This document shows positions 15,127 to 23,649 of a DNA stretch of 64,000 bases, one piece after another. The stretch is from an uncultured Bacteroidales bacterium. GTDB lineage: Bacteria > Bacteroidota > Bacteroidia > Bacteroidales > P3. Location of the stretch: assembly GCA_949291555.1 (NCBI GenBank), contig CASEWE010000006.1, positions 1-64,000 on the forward strand. Reading direction: 5' to 3'. The notes under the pieces are model-generated. The model was not told where the DNA came from. It did no database searches and saw only the letters and a program-made list of their open reading frames with translations. The first letter of the stretch is position 1. Each line of letters starts with the position of its first letter. Position numbers and translations under genes: made by a program.

Positions 15127-16728
15127 TTACACCTCCTTGCCGAAGGTGCAATCCCGCCCCATGGAGGCCAGGACCCGCTCGGCGCAATTGAGCCCGTCGA
15201 TAGCCGAAGAAGTAATGCCGCCCGCATAGCCGGCGCCCTCCCCGCAAGGATACAGGCCGGGAACCTGCGGATGCTGCCAGCTCTCCGGATCCCGGGGAAT
15301 CCTCACCGGCGAAGAGGTGCGCGACTCCAATCCCAGAAGAACGGCCTCCCGGCTCAGAAAACCTTTCTTCTTGCGCTCCACCTCGCAAAACGCCTGTTTC
15401 AAGGCCTGTGCCGCATAACCCGGCAGCAATTCTTCCATCGGCGCGGGGAAAACGCCCCGGCTGTAGGAAGTAGCCGGCAAGGAAGATGAAGTCCTTCCTG
15501 CCACGAAATCGGTCATACGCTGGGCCGGAGCCCGGAATCCGCCTCCTGCAGCATGAAAATCCCTTTCAAGGCCGCGCCGGAAATCCAGCAAAGCCAAAGG
15601 CCCTTTGCCCAAGGCATGGCCCCGGGCCTCTAAAATCTCCCGGCCGATTCCCGCCACCCAGCCGGAATTGGCCCAAGGGGAATTGCGGCCCGAATCCGAC
15701 ATGCCGTTCACCACCAAGCCGTCCGGATGCGTGGAAGCCGGCACCACCACCCCGCCCGGGCACATGCAAAAGGAAAAGACGCCGAGACCGGCAACCTGCA
15801 CGGCGAAAGCGTATTCGGCCGGCGGCAAGTCGAGCCGGCTTTCCGCCCCTTTATACTGAAGATGATCGATAAGCGCCTGCGGGTGTTCCACCCTCACCCC
15901 GAGGGCAAAAGCCTTTTCCTCCAAAAGGAAGCCTTGGCTGTCCATCCAGCGGTAAAAGCCCTCGGCCGAATTTCCCGTGGCCAGGATCAAGGCTTTCCCG
16001 GGGTATTCCCGTCCATGCTGGTCGGTAACCGATACGAAACGGCCGCTCCGATCCCGCTGGAAAGTTTCCGCCCGAACGCCGAAATGGATCTCGGCGCCGG
16101 CTTGCAGCAGGCTCTCGCGCATCCGTTCCACCATGCCCGGCATGCGGTCGCTCCCCAAATGAGGATGCGCCAGATAAAGAATTTCCGGGTCGGCCCCGTA
16201 ACGGACAAAGGTGCGGAGAACCCTGCCCGTATCGCCCCGCTTGTTCGAGCGCGTATAGAGCTTGCCATCCGAAAAGCACCCGGCCCCGCCTTCCCCGAAA
16301 GCGTAATTGGAATCCTCGTCCAGAATCCCCTCCCGTCCAAGACGGGCCACATCGCGCTTGCGTTCGCGCACAGGCTTCCCCCTTTCGAGGATTACCGGGC
16401 GGACGCCGGCCTGGAGCAATGCCAAGGCGGCAAACAAGCCGGCCGGCCCCATCCCGACCACCACCACGCGCGGGACACGGGCCGAAACGGGCAAGGGCGG
16501 CAGTTCGAAATTGCATGCCGGCTCGCGGTAGGTTTCCGGAGATAGGAATACCTCCACCTCGGCCTGGTAACGCGGCAGTTTCGGACGGGCATCGAGTGAA
16601 AGACGCACAAGGCGCACATGGCTTATGCGCGAAAGGGGAAGCGACAGCTTCCGGGCGCAAGCCTCGGATAGAATCCCGTCCGAAATGGCCCGGCCGGCTT
16701 CCAGTTCGAGGTGGAGGCTTCTTACCAT
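15127..16728 (-). CDS. FAD-dependent oxidoreductase (dehydrogenase family)
   Basis: A 533-residue cytosolic flavoprotein. An N-terminal domain of about 80 residues precedes the dinucleotide-binding motif VVVVGMGPAGLFAALALLQAG (GMGPAG at 92-97) and an acidic strand end, VILERG. Further family features are NYAFGEGGAGCFSDGKLYTR, ALILATGNSAEGFYRWM and the C-terminal GLYPCGEGAGYAGGITSSAIDGLNCA, which closes the FAD site. This pattern is that of the widespread FAD-dependent dehydrogenase family whose substrate is still undefined. It ends 145 bases before the 14981 gene, and porT follows 12 bases upstream. Confidence 0.85.
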   Translation of the reverse strand: MVRSLHLELEAGRAISDGILSEACARKLSLPLSRISHVRLVRLSLDARPKLPRYQAEVEVFLSPETYREPACNFELPPLPVSARVPRVVVVGMGPAGLFAALALLQAGVRPVILERGKPVRERKRDVARLGREGILDEDSNYAFGEGGAGCFSDGKLYTRSNKRGDTGRVLRTFVRYGADPEILYLAHPHLGSDRMPGMVERMRESLLQAGAEIHFGVRAETFQRDRSGRFVSVTDQHGREYPGKALILATGNSAEGFYRWMDSQGFLLEEKAFALGVRVEHPQALIDHLQYKGAESRLDLPPAEYAFAVQVAGLGVFSFCMCPGGVVVPASTHPDGLVVNGMSDSGRNSPWANSGWVAGIGREILEARGHALGKGPLALLDFRRGLERDFHAAGGGFRAPAQRMTDFVAGRTSSSLPATSYSRGVFPAPMEELLPGYAAQALKQAFCEVERKKKGFLSREAVLLGLESRTSSPVRIPRDPESWQHPQVPGLYPCGEGAGYAGGITSSAIDGLNCAERVLASMGRDCTFGKEV

Positions 16729-16740
16729 GAGACGATGGAA

Positions 16741-17487
16741 TTATTCAAAGGTTATGTTCAGCTGGAGCATGCGGCTGCCCAGATGCTGGATGCGGTCGGT
16801 ATAGATGTTGTTCTCGCGCAAAAGCAGGTCGCGCAGGCCGAAAAAGGCCTTCAGTTCCACGGCCAGCTTGTTGTTGTAGGGCAGGAAGAAATCCCAGCCC
16901 ACGCCCACGGTAAACCCGAAATCATGACGGTTGAGCTTGAGCCGGTAGGCCTCTTCTTCCCCGTCCTGCCCCCCCTTGGCCTTCCGGGAAGCCATGTCGA
17001 GCGTGTATTGGAAACCGGCCGTGACATAAGGCCGGTAATTGGTCATGCGGGCCGCCTTCCACTTTACTTCCAACGGCAGGAAGAGCATGATGCTTTCCAC
17101 CGTCTTCTTTTCCTCGATCCTCGCCTGGCCGGGGCGGGCAATCGTGTAATCCAAATCGCGCTGCCCCATGCTGAAGGTGGGGATGAAGCGGAGGTTGAAC
17201 CATTTTCCCATGCGCAAGTCGGTCACCACCCCTACCGAGAAGCCCGGCTTGAAAGCATGCCGGATGCCCAAAAGCGTATCGCCCTCCAAGCCCAAATCCG
17301 AATCGGTTTTCAGGGAAAAATCCATGAAATTCAATCCGATGCTGAACCCGAAATGGAACAGCCTGCTGTCGTACATGGGGGTATTGGGCACTTTCGAACC
17401 CCTGAAGCCGATCGCCTTGCCCGGCTGGACCACGGCAAGCAAAGCCCAAACCGCAATCAATATCCTTACACAAAATATCTTTTTCAT
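16741..17487 (-). CDS. porT: T9SS outer-membrane protein PorT
   Basis: A 248-residue outer-membrane beta-barrel protein with signal peptide MKKIFCVRILIAVWALLAVVQPGKA. Strand-like segments with aromatic girdles follow (FHFGFSIGLNFMDFSLKTD, FKPGFSVGVVTDLRMGKWFNLRFIPTFSMGQRDLDY, LPLEVKWKA, RPYVTAGFQYTLDM, FGFTVGVGWDFFLPY), ending NITFE. This matches the PorT family, a core type IX secretion component required for cargo export in Porphyromonas. The ATG at 17487 was chosen because it starts the signal peptide. It is separated from the other por gene here (porE, 49126), as is usual for T9SS genes. Confidence 0.85.
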   Translation of the reverse strand: MKKIFCVRILIAVWALLAVVQPGKAIGFRGSKVPNTPMYDSRLFHFGFSIGLNFMDFSLKTDSDLGLEGDTLLGIRHAFKPGFSVGVVTDLRMGKWFNLRFIPTFSMGQRDLDYTIARPGQARIEEKKTVESIMLFLPLEVKWKAARMTNYRPYVTAGFQYTLDMASRKAKGGQDGEEEAYRLKLNRHDFGFTVGVGWDFFLPYNNKLAVELKAFFGLRDLLLRENNIYTDRIQHLGSRMLQLNITFE

Positions 17488-17658
17488 AAAGCGTAACATC
17501 GGGAACCGCTTCCCTGCACGAGCCCGCAAGGGCTATCTGCCGTTCCCGACGAGGGGCTTTGGCATAGGCAATCTTTTATTTTCGAATCCGTTCCATGCGT
17601 CTTCCCGGCTTCTTTCCTTTCGTTTTCCTGTTCGAATCGTTTTCCCGTTCGAATCCCG

Positions 17659-18246
17659 TCATTCGCGCACCACGCGGAACATGCCGTCTTCTTCCAGCTT
17701 GATGATGCGCGAAGGGCGCGCTTCCCCGAAAGAATGCTCTTCCACGATGGCCACGTGATCGACATCTTCGAAGATGGATTCGGCAATGTCGCCGAGCCTG
17801 AGCGGGGATGGAAAGCCGGAAATATTGGCGGAAGTGGAGACAATCGGTTTCCCGAATCCGGAAATGACGCGGGCGCAGAACCGGTTGCTCACGATCCGGA
17901 TCGCGATGCTTCCGTCCACACCCAAGACATTGGCGGGCAGATTCTTCCCCTTGGGATAGATAATGGTCAGCGGCGTGCTTTCCATGGCCTGAAGCAAGTC
18001 GTAGGCCACAGCCGGCACGTCTTGCACGTAATCCTCCATCATTTCCACCGAATCGGCCAGGATGATGAAACTCTTGTCTTCTTCCCGGTTCTTGATGCGG
18101 TAAATCCTCGAAACCGCTTCGGCGCAGGTGGCATCGCAGCCCAACCCCCAGATGGTATCGGTGGGATAGAGCAGGACTTCGCCTTTCTGCAAGACCTTGA
18201 CGCAATTGCGCACTTCCAGATCTTCCATGGTTTTTTCTTCCGGCAT
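17659..18246 (-). CDS. L-threonylcarbamoyladenylate synthase (Sua5/YciO/YrdC)
   Basis: Makes threonylcarbamoyl-AMP from threonine, bicarbonate and ATP for the t6A37 modification of tRNAs. It has the YrdC fold, with VLLYPTDTIWGLGCDATCAEAVSRIYRIKNRE, KSFIILADS, PLTIIYPKG, IAIRIVSNRFCARVISGFGKPIVSTSANISG and the closing FRVVRE. At 195 residues (189 from the alternative ATG at 18228) it is the short form without the C-terminal Sua5 domain. The long frame to 18354 has no family support. Confidence 0.9.
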   Translation of the reverse strand: MPEEKTMEDLEVRNCVKVLQKGEVLLYPTDTIWGLGCDATCAEAVSRIYRIKNREEDKSFIILADSVEMMEDYVQDVPAVAYDLLQAMESTPLTIIYPKGKNLPANVLGVDGSIAIRIVSNRFCARVISGFGKPIVSTSANISGFPSPLRLGDIAESIFEDVDHVAIVEEHSFGEARPSRIIKLEEDGMFRVVRE

Positions 18247-18526
18247 GGCTTGCGTTTTTTTGGAAAAGGCTTGAAACTCCCTCCGCCTTGCCCGGCAGGA
18301 GAATCCCCCTCTTCCCATGGGCTGCCGTCTTCTTTCCTCCGGGCAGCGTTTCAACGGGCTTTAAATAGCAAATTTCGGCATTTTCCCAAAAACTCCCAAA
18401 AGAAAAATCCCCTGCACGCACATTAGGCGCGCCTATGCGAACAGGTTCCTTCGAAAAAGAATCCTCCCGGCTTTCGCCTTCCGGAGAAGGCCTTCCGGAA
18501 CCGGCCTCCGGGTTTCCCCATGCGTC

Positions 18527-18718
18527 CTATCTCCGGATCCGCCGTTTCCACCTGCGGCCGATCCATTCGCCCGCCATGCCGGCAAAAGTCCCGCAAAGGC
18601 TGATCCACAGGGATTCCATTTTTTCCAAGCCGAAACCGTAAACAAGCAGGAGATAGAAAAGCGCGGCCACGATCAGGAACGCGCCCCCGTAAGCCATGAG
18701 AAACCTCAACCCTTTCAT
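18527..18718 (-). CDS. Small two-helix membrane protein
   Basis: A 63-residue protein from the ATG at 18718, preceded by a perfect -7 box at 18741-18748. It has two hydrophobic segments (FLMAYGGAFLIVAALFYLLLV and LWISLCGTFAGMAGEWIG) and ends in a basic tail (RRWKRRIRR). Longer frames through this region are not convincing. It is probably an inner-membrane protein. Its function is unknown. Confidence 0.6.
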   Translation of the reverse strand: MKGLRFLMAYGGAFLIVAALFYLLLVYGFGLEKMESLWISLCGTFAGMAGEWIGRRWKRRIRR

Positions 18719-18740
18719 AGCACCGTTTTTTTGCTTCTTC

Positions 18741-18748
18741 CAAAAGTA
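18741..18748 (-). promoter_or_regulatory. -7 box TACTTTTG for the small membrane protein
   Basis: Reverse complement CAAAAGTA at 18741-18748, 22 bases upstream of the ATG at 18718. Confidence 0.5.
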
Positions 18749-18871
18749 ATTATTTTTCAAGCATCTGCGACACGCAACCCTATCAAAAAAATATCGTATT
18801 ATTGCTTTTTGCGCCAGCCAAGCAGCGCTTCGGCTATCCAAGGCCGCATGCCCAAGGGGAAGAACCGGCAT

Positions 18872-18935
18872 CCGGACATGCCCCTCCCCGTCCGGCACAC
18901 GGAAAGGCGGCCAGCCTTTTCCGTGTGCCGGACGG
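18872..18935 (+). promoter_or_regulatory. Leader hairpin with competing arm before the alkA-ogt pair
   Basis: Left arm 18888-18907 (CCGTCCGGCACACGGAAAGG) pairs with 18915-18935 with one bulged base, closing a 7-nt loop. GTCCGG at 18890-18895 can also pair with CCGGAC at 18872-18877, so two folds exclude each other. The element ends 30 bases before the glycosylase ATG. No uridine run follows, so it is not a classical terminator in this direction. Confidence 0.5.
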
Positions 18936-18965
18936 AAATCAAACAGGGGAAAAAAATACCAGCGC

Positions 18966-19745
18966 ATGGAACCTTGCTTCCAATACGGGGAAACGGAAAT
19001 CGCCTATCTCAAAAGCCGCGACAAACGCCTGTCGGAAATCATCGACAGCGTGGGGCTTGTGCAAAGGCGAGCCATTCCCGATCTATTCGCCGCGCTGGTG
19101 CATTCGATCGTAGGCCAGCAAATCTCCACCAAGGCCCACGAGACTCTTTGGAACCGGCTGATCGCGGCCTTTGGCGAAGCCAGCCCCGAACGCATGGATA
19201 GCCTGAGCATAGAAACCCTGCAAAGCATCGGCATTTCCTTCCGGAAAGCGGATTACATAAAGCAAGCCGCGGTGAAAGTGCTGTCCGGGCAATTCGACAT
19301 CGCGGCGCTGTCCTCCTTGGACGATGCCGAAGTCTGCCGGCGATTGTCGAGCTTGAACGGAATAGGCCGCTGGAGCGCGGAAATGCTGATGCTCTTTTCC
19401 ATGCAGCGGCCCGACATCCTCAGTTACGACGACCTGGCCATACGGCGCGGCTTGCGGATGGTGTACCGCCACCGCGAAATCGACCGGAAACTGTTCGAGA
19501 AGTACCGCCGCCGCTATTCCCCCTGCGGAAGCGTGGCCAGCCTTTACCTTTGGGCGGTGGCCGGCGGAGCCATCGAGGGGCTGACCGATCCGGCCGGGGG
19601 AAAGCAGAACAGGAAGCCGGCGGTTCCGGGAACCGGCCGGAACCGGCAAGGAAAGGAAGCCGGGCAAAAGGGGAAAACCACCGGAACTATCAACAAGCCG
19701 CATGCCGGAAAAGGAAGCGCGCAACCGGAACCGGATCGCATTTGA
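18966..19745 (+). CDS. DNA-3-methyladenine glycosylase II-like (HhH-GPD)
   Basis: A 259-residue base-excision glycosylase of the AlkA type that removes alkylated bases. It has FAALVHSIVGQQIS near the N-terminus, the helix-hairpin-helix SLNGIGRWSAEMLML and the GPD loop with acidic residues (ILSYDDLAIRRGL). Residues about 210-259 are an odd low-complexity basic tail (many G, K, Q, T and P) not expected in the family. The gene sits 16 bases before ogt, forming a repair pair like the adaptive-response genes of other bacteria. Confidence 0.85.
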   Translation: MEPCFQYGETEIAYLKSRDKRLSEIIDSVGLVQRRAIPDLFAALVHSIVGQQISTKAHETLWNRLIAAFGEASPERMDSLSIETLQSIGISFRKADYIKQAAVKVLSGQFDIAALSSLDDAEVCRRLSSLNGIGRWSAEMLMLFSMQRPDILSYDDLAIRRGLRMVYRHREIDRKLFEKYRRRYSPCGSVASLYLWAVAGGAIEGLTDPAGGKQNRKPAVPGTGRNRQGKEAGQKGKTTGTINKPHAGKGSAQPEPDRI

Positions 19746-19761
19746 AACCAAACAGAATACC

Positions 19762-20292
19762 ATGTCCGAACGCATTTTCGTGCAAACTTACGCTTCCCCT
19801 TGCGGAAACCTGCTCTTAGGCACCTTCCAGGACAAGCTCTGCCTCTGCAACTGGACGGAGGCGCTGCACCCGGGCCGCGTGGAAAAACGGCTGCAAGCCA
19901 TCCTGAACTCCGTCTTCACGCCCGGCGAAACGGAACTTGCCCGGGAAGCGGCCCGGCAATTGGATGCCTATTTCAAGAAAGAGCAAACAACCTTCGACCT
20001 TCCGTTGCTCCTTGCCGGAACCGTTTTCCAGGAAAGGATATGGCGGCTCCTGCAAGAAATCCCCTACGGGGAAACGCGCTCTTACGGGGAACTGGCCGAA
20101 CGGGCCGGATGCCCGCAAGCGGCACGGGCGGTAGCCAATGCCGTCGGGGCAAACCCGATCTCGATCCTCGTGCCTTGCCACCGGGTTGTCGGGGCCGACC
20201 GCGCCCTTACCGGCTTCGGCGGCGGCTTGCCGGCAAAAAAATTCCTCTTGGACTTGGAGTCCGGCATCCTGCCGCTCCGTTGCCCGGACTGA
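19762..20292 (+). CDS. ogt: Methylated-DNA--protein-cysteine methyltransferase
   Basis: A 176-residue suicide enzyme that transfers the alkyl group from O6-alkylguanine to its own cysteine. The active-site motif PCHR places the acceptor Cys at residue 139, preceded by ANPISILVPCHRVVG and followed by LTGFGGGLPAKKFLLDLE. The DNA-binding helix QERIWRLLQEIPYGETRSYGELA is present. The start at 19762 (MSERIFVQ) avoids the 60-base overlap implied by the ATG at 19702. It follows the AlkA-like gene directly and is likely cotranscribed with it. Confidence 0.92.
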   Translation: MSERIFVQTYASPCGNLLLGTFQDKLCLCNWTEALHPGRVEKRLQAILNSVFTPGETELAREAARQLDAYFKKEQTTFDLPLLLAGTVFQERIWRLLQEIPYGETRSYGELAERAGCPQAARAVANAVGANPISILVPCHRVVGADRALTGFGGGLPAKKFLLDLESGILPLRCPD

Positions 20293-20478
20293 CGAAAACC
20301 CGGCGCCTGCCCGGGCGGATCATCCGGAATCCGGCATGCGCGGATTTCCCTCCATGAACCCCATCCTCCCCCTCCTCCTTTTCCAGTTCCAAGAACGGCG
20401 GGGGAAGTTGCACGTCCAGTTAATCCGTATCCGGCTTGCAATGCCTCCTGTTCCAGCCTTGCAAGCCGTTTTTTTTCG

Positions 20479-20486
20479 TAAGTTTG
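20479..20486 (+). promoter_or_regulatory. -7 box TAAGTTTG for the DUF4254 gene
   Basis: A perfect TAnnTTTG match with a TTG at 20460-20462 upstream, about 90 bases before the ATG at 20577. The remainder of 20293-20576 holds nothing recognisable. Confidence 0.5.
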
Positions 20487-20576
20487 CCGTCCGTTCCGCC
20501 AAAGGCCGGAGCGGCCTCCAGGAAACAGGAAGGAGGTGCCCGCTTTTGAATCACGCAAGACAAACTTGACCCTGAC

Positions 20577-21182
20577 ATGGAATTTACCGAACTCTGCAAC
20601 CGGATTTTCGAACAATCGGTTTTGAATTACCACAAGGCCGATTTCGTGGATCAACCGCTCTGCAACCCCTATCCGGAAAGGAGCATCGAATCGCTCCTTT
20701 ACCTCAAGAACTGGATCGACACCGTGCAATGGCATCTCGAAGATATTATCCGCGACCCGGAAATCGATCCGGCAAAGGCATTGGAAATCAAGCGCCGCAT
20801 CGACAAGTCGAACCAAGACCGCACCGACCTGGTAGAACGCATCGACAGTTACTTTTTGGATGCTTACAAGAACGTGGAAGTGCGTCCCGATGCCAAATTC
20901 AATACCGAAAGCCCCGCCTGGGCCATCGACCGGCTTTCCATCCTGCACCTGAAAATCTACCACATGCGGCAAGAGACGCTCCGTGCCGACGGGAACGAAA
21001 GCCATAAGGCCGCCTGCCAGGAAAAGCTGCGCATCCTGATCGAGCAGGAAAAAGACCTCGGCACCGCCATTTCGGAACTCCTGCAAGACATTGCCCAGGG
21101 CCGGAAGTACATGAAGGTCTACAAGCAGATGAAAATGTACAACGATCCGGAACTCAATCCAGTGTTGTACGCCAAGAAATAA
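20577..21182 (+). CDS. DUF4254 family protein
   Basis: A 201-residue, largely helical soluble protein. It matches the DUF4254 family by overall pattern: FVDQPLCNPYPERSIESLLYLKNWIDTVQWHLEDIIRDP, RIDKSNQDRTDLVERIDSYF, NTESPAWAIDRLSILHLKIYHM. No catalytic motif is evident. It is followed after 14 bases by a GT9 glycosyltransferase, a pairing I recall as common in Bacteroidota, so a role in cell-surface glycan assembly is plausible but unproven. Confidence 0.8.
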   Translation: MEFTELCNRIFEQSVLNYHKADFVDQPLCNPYPERSIESLLYLKNWIDTVQWHLEDIIRDPEIDPAKALEIKRRIDKSNQDRTDLVERIDSYFLDAYKNVEVRPDAKFNTESPAWAIDRLSILHLKIYHMRQETLRADGNESHKAACQEKLRILIEQEKDLGTAISELLQDIAQGRKYMKVYKQMKMYNDPELNPVLYAKK

Positions 21183-21196
21183 CCCGCCGGGAAAGC

Positions 21197-22282
21197 ATGC
21201 GCGGAAAAAGGAAAAAAATCCTGGTCTTGCGGTTTTCGGCCATGGGCGATGTGGCCATGTGCGTCCCCGTAGTGGAATCCCTTTGCAGATCCTGCCCGGA
21301 ACTCGAAATCGTGTTTGCCAGCAAGAACGCGTGGGAAGGGATTTTTGCTTTCTCGCACCCCCGGATCCGCTTTTCGGGCAAGGAACTTTCCCATTATAAA
21401 GGCCTTTGGGGCCTTTTCCGCCTGTACCGGGAACTGCGCAAGGAAAATGTCGATGCGGTGGCCGACTTGCACGACGTGCTCCGTACCAAAATCCTCCGGT
21501 TTTTCTTTTTCCTCGGACGAACCCCCTGCGCGCATATCCGCAAAGGACGGCGGCAAAAGCGGCAGCTTGCCCGGTTCCGAAGGAAAAAATTCCACCCCCT
21601 GAAAAGCACTTTCGAACGCTACCGGGATGTTTTCCGGGCCTTGGGCTTCGACTTCGAATGGAATTTCACATCCTTTTTCCCGGCCCCTCCCGATTCCCGC
21701 CCGGTAGAAAAAATCCTGCAGGTGGATTTTTCCGAAAAGGCGGCATTCATCGGCATCGCGCCTTTTGCCAAGCACAAAGGCAAAATCTACCCGATTGGAA
21801 AAATGGAAAAAGTCCTGTCCTTGCTCACGGCAAGGCCGCGCACCCGTGTTTTCCTTTTTGGCGGAGGCGAAGCCGAAAAAGCCCGGCTGGAAACCTGGCA
21901 ATCGGAATACCCCGGAACCGTTTCCTGCGCCGGGAAACTCCGCATGCAGGAAGAACTCGTGCTGATAAACCGCTTGGAGGTGATGCTCTCGATGGATTCG
22001 GCCAACATGCACATGGCTTCCTTGGCCGGGACTCCGGTCGTTTCCCTCTGGGGAGCCACCCATCCCTACGCCGGTTTCCTCGGCTGGGGGCAATCCTGCG
22101 GGAACGCCGTCCAGATAGATCTCCCCTGCCGTCCTTGCTCGGTTTTCGGGAACAAGCCCTGCCGCTTCGGCACCTATGCCTGCCTGCAAGGCATCGAGCC
22201 GGAAGAAATCGTATCGCGCATCGACCGGGTGCTCTCCGAAAAGAAGGGGGAAGGCAAAATTCTCCCCGTTGCCGGGGCTTGA
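21197..22282 (+). CDS. Glycosyltransferase family 9 (heptosyltransferase-like)
   Basis: A 361-residue GT-B enzyme of the ADP-heptose:LPS heptosyltransferase group. The N-terminus, KILVLRFSAMGDVAMCVPVVESL, is the usual first strand and loop. The C-terminal nucleotide-sugar half has IGIAPFAKHKGKIYPIGKMEKVL, VFLFGGGEAEK, LINRLEVMLSMDSANMHMASLAGTPVVSLWGATHP and a cysteine-rich PCRPCSVFGNKPCRFGTYACLQGI. It probably adds a core sugar to lipopolysaccharide at the inner face of the inner membrane. The natural sugar is not determinable. Confidence 0.87.
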   Translation: MRGKRKKILVLRFSAMGDVAMCVPVVESLCRSCPELEIVFASKNAWEGIFAFSHPRIRFSGKELSHYKGLWGLFRLYRELRKENVDAVADLHDVLRTKILRFFFFLGRTPCAHIRKGRRQKRQLARFRRKKFHPLKSTFERYRDVFRALGFDFEWNFTSFFPAPPDSRPVEKILQVDFSEKAAFIGIAPFAKHKGKIYPIGKMEKVLSLLTARPRTRVFLFGGGEAEKARLETWQSEYPGTVSCAGKLRMQEELVLINRLEVMLSMDSANMHMASLAGTPVVSLWGATHPYAGFLGWGQSCGNAVQIDLPCRPCSVFGNKPCRFGTYACLQGIEPEEIVSRIDRVLSEKKGEGKILPVAGA

Positions 22283-22306
22283 TTCCCGAAAAGGCAAACG
22301 AAGACC

Positions 22307-23092
22307 TCAGCCAACGGGAATCCGATCGCCGGCCCAGGGATAAAAATCCTTCACCAAATCCAAATAAGCCGCCTCGTAAACACCCTCCCGGGACAGGATC
22401 CGCAAGGATTCCTCCCTCGCTTCGCCTTCCCCGCCCTTTACCCACTGGGCCAGCACCCGCCCGCAAGGCTTCCCCTCTTTGGGAAAGACACGCAAAAGAC
22501 GGGACAAACGCAAGCCAGGCGCATGGAGGGAACCGGTGCGCATGACTTCTTCGGACACGTCTGCCGGGAAAACCATGGCCAAGCTTCCCCCTTCGCGCAG
22601 AAGGCGCTGGCTTTGCGAAAACAAGCCGGAAAACGGCAGACTGTCGTTATGCCGGGCCAGATTCCGCTCTGCCGAATCCGACTTGAGCGATTGCAGGAAA
22701 AAAGGCGGGTTGGAAACCATCAGATCGAAAGCGCCGTCCGGGCATTGCCGGGAAAAAATCCTGAAATCGGCCTCGATGGCACACAGGCACGCGTTCCACG
22801 GCGAATCCCGGAAATTTTCCCGGGCGTCCTGCACGGATCCGGCGTGAATATCGACCGCATCGATCCGGAGGCCTTCCCCTTGCCCGCAGGCAAACATCCG
22901 CTGGGCCAGCATCAAGGCGATAAGGCCGCAGCCGCAGCCTATGTCCAGGAACGTCCTGTTTCCCGAAACAGCACCCCCCTGCGCCGGAACCGGCAAAGCC
23001 GCCCACGCCCCGAGCAGAACCCCGTCCGTTCCCACTTTCATGGCCGAACGCTGATGGGCAACCGAAAACTGCTTGAAGAAAAAACGAGACAT
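22307..23092 (-). CDS. trmN6: tRNA1(Val) (adenine(37)-N6)-methyltransferase
   Basis: A 261-residue SAM-dependent methyltransferase of the YfiC/TrmN6 type, which methylates A37 of tRNA-Val. It has FSVAHQRSAMKVGTDGVLLGAW at the N-terminus, a SAM-binding LDIGCGCGLIALMLAQR, DAVDIH at the end of strand 2 and the N6-methylase motif NPPFF, followed by ERNLARHNDSLPF. It lies 6 bases downstream of rimM on the same strand, so translation genes are grouped here. Confidence 0.88.
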   Translation of the reverse strand: MSRFFFKQFSVAHQRSAMKVGTDGVLLGAWAALPVPAQGGAVSGNRTFLDIGCGCGLIALMLAQRMFACGQGEGLRIDAVDIHAGSVQDARENFRDSPWNACLCAIEADFRIFSRQCPDGAFDLMVSNPPFFLQSLKSDSAERNLARHNDSLPFSGLFSQSQRLLREGGSLAMVFPADVSEEVMRTGSLHAPGLRLSRLLRVFPKEGKPCGRVLAQWVKGGEGEAREESLRILSREGVYEAAYLDLVKDFYPWAGDRIPVG

Positions 23093-23098
23093 GCCCGC

Positions 23099-23635
23099 TT
23101 ACAGCGCCAAATAAAAATCCACCAACCCTTCCGGCGCCCGGACATGGAGGCGGCCGTTCTCCCGGTCTACCGATTCCAGGAACGCATCGACCAAAGGCAT
23201 CAGGATTTCCTTGCCGCACGGATGGTCGATGCAAAGTACCGGCTGGGAAGTGTTGTCCACGATTTCCCGCAATCTCCCAAGGCTTCCGGCTTGGGCATCG
23301 ACCACTTCATAGCCAAGCACTTCATGGTAATAGAACCGGTTCCCGGAAAGGGGCGGCAGCATCTCCAAAGGCAAATAGAGTTCGTTCCCCTGCATGTTCC
23401 GGGCTTCGTCCAAACCCATGCCCTCGAAATGCAGGACCACTTGGTCGCCGCGCACCTGCCAACGATCCAGGAAGAAAGGCACCAAAGCCCCTCGCACTTC
23501 GACGAGAATCGAATCCAGCGCCCGGTACGGGCCCAAATCGTCCACATCGGGCTTGGCCAGCAAATCGCCCTTCAGGCCTGTCGCCCGCACAATCCTCCCG
23601 AAATAAAAGCAATTGCTTGTCGTATAACTTTCCAT
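23099..23635 (-). CDS. rimM: Ribosome maturation factor RimM
   Basis: A 178-residue two-domain protein that binds S19 and helps 30S head maturation. The RimM domain opens with FYFGRIVRATGLKGDLLAK, and the PRC-barrel-like C-terminal half has LGYEVVDAQAGSLGRLREIVDNTSQPVLCI, KEILMPLVDAFL and PEGLVDFYLAL. The start is the ATG at 23635 (MESYTTSNC), rather than the longer frame that overlaps the next gene. Its usual partner rpsP is on the same strand about 2.2 kb upstream with mscS and a thioesterase in between. Confidence 0.92.
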   Translation of the reverse strand: MESYTTSNCFYFGRIVRATGLKGDLLAKPDVDDLGPYRALDSILVEVRGALVPFFLDRWQVRGDQVVLHFEGMGLDEARNMQGNELYLPLEMLPPLSGNRFYYHEVLGYEVVDAQAGSLGRLREIVDNTSQPVLCIDHPCGKEILMPLVDAFLESVDRENGRLHVRAPEGLVDFYLAL

Positions 23636-23649
23636 AGCCGGGAACACGA

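Noticed and set aside
18423-18743. 106-codon minus-strand frame overlapping the small membrane protein
   Set aside because: Its product is Arg/Gly-rich without structure, while the other frame gives two clean membrane helices behind a -7 box.
19702-19761. Upstream start for ogt
   Set aside because: It would overlap the glycosylase gene and add 20 residues not seen in the family; the ATG at 19762 fits.
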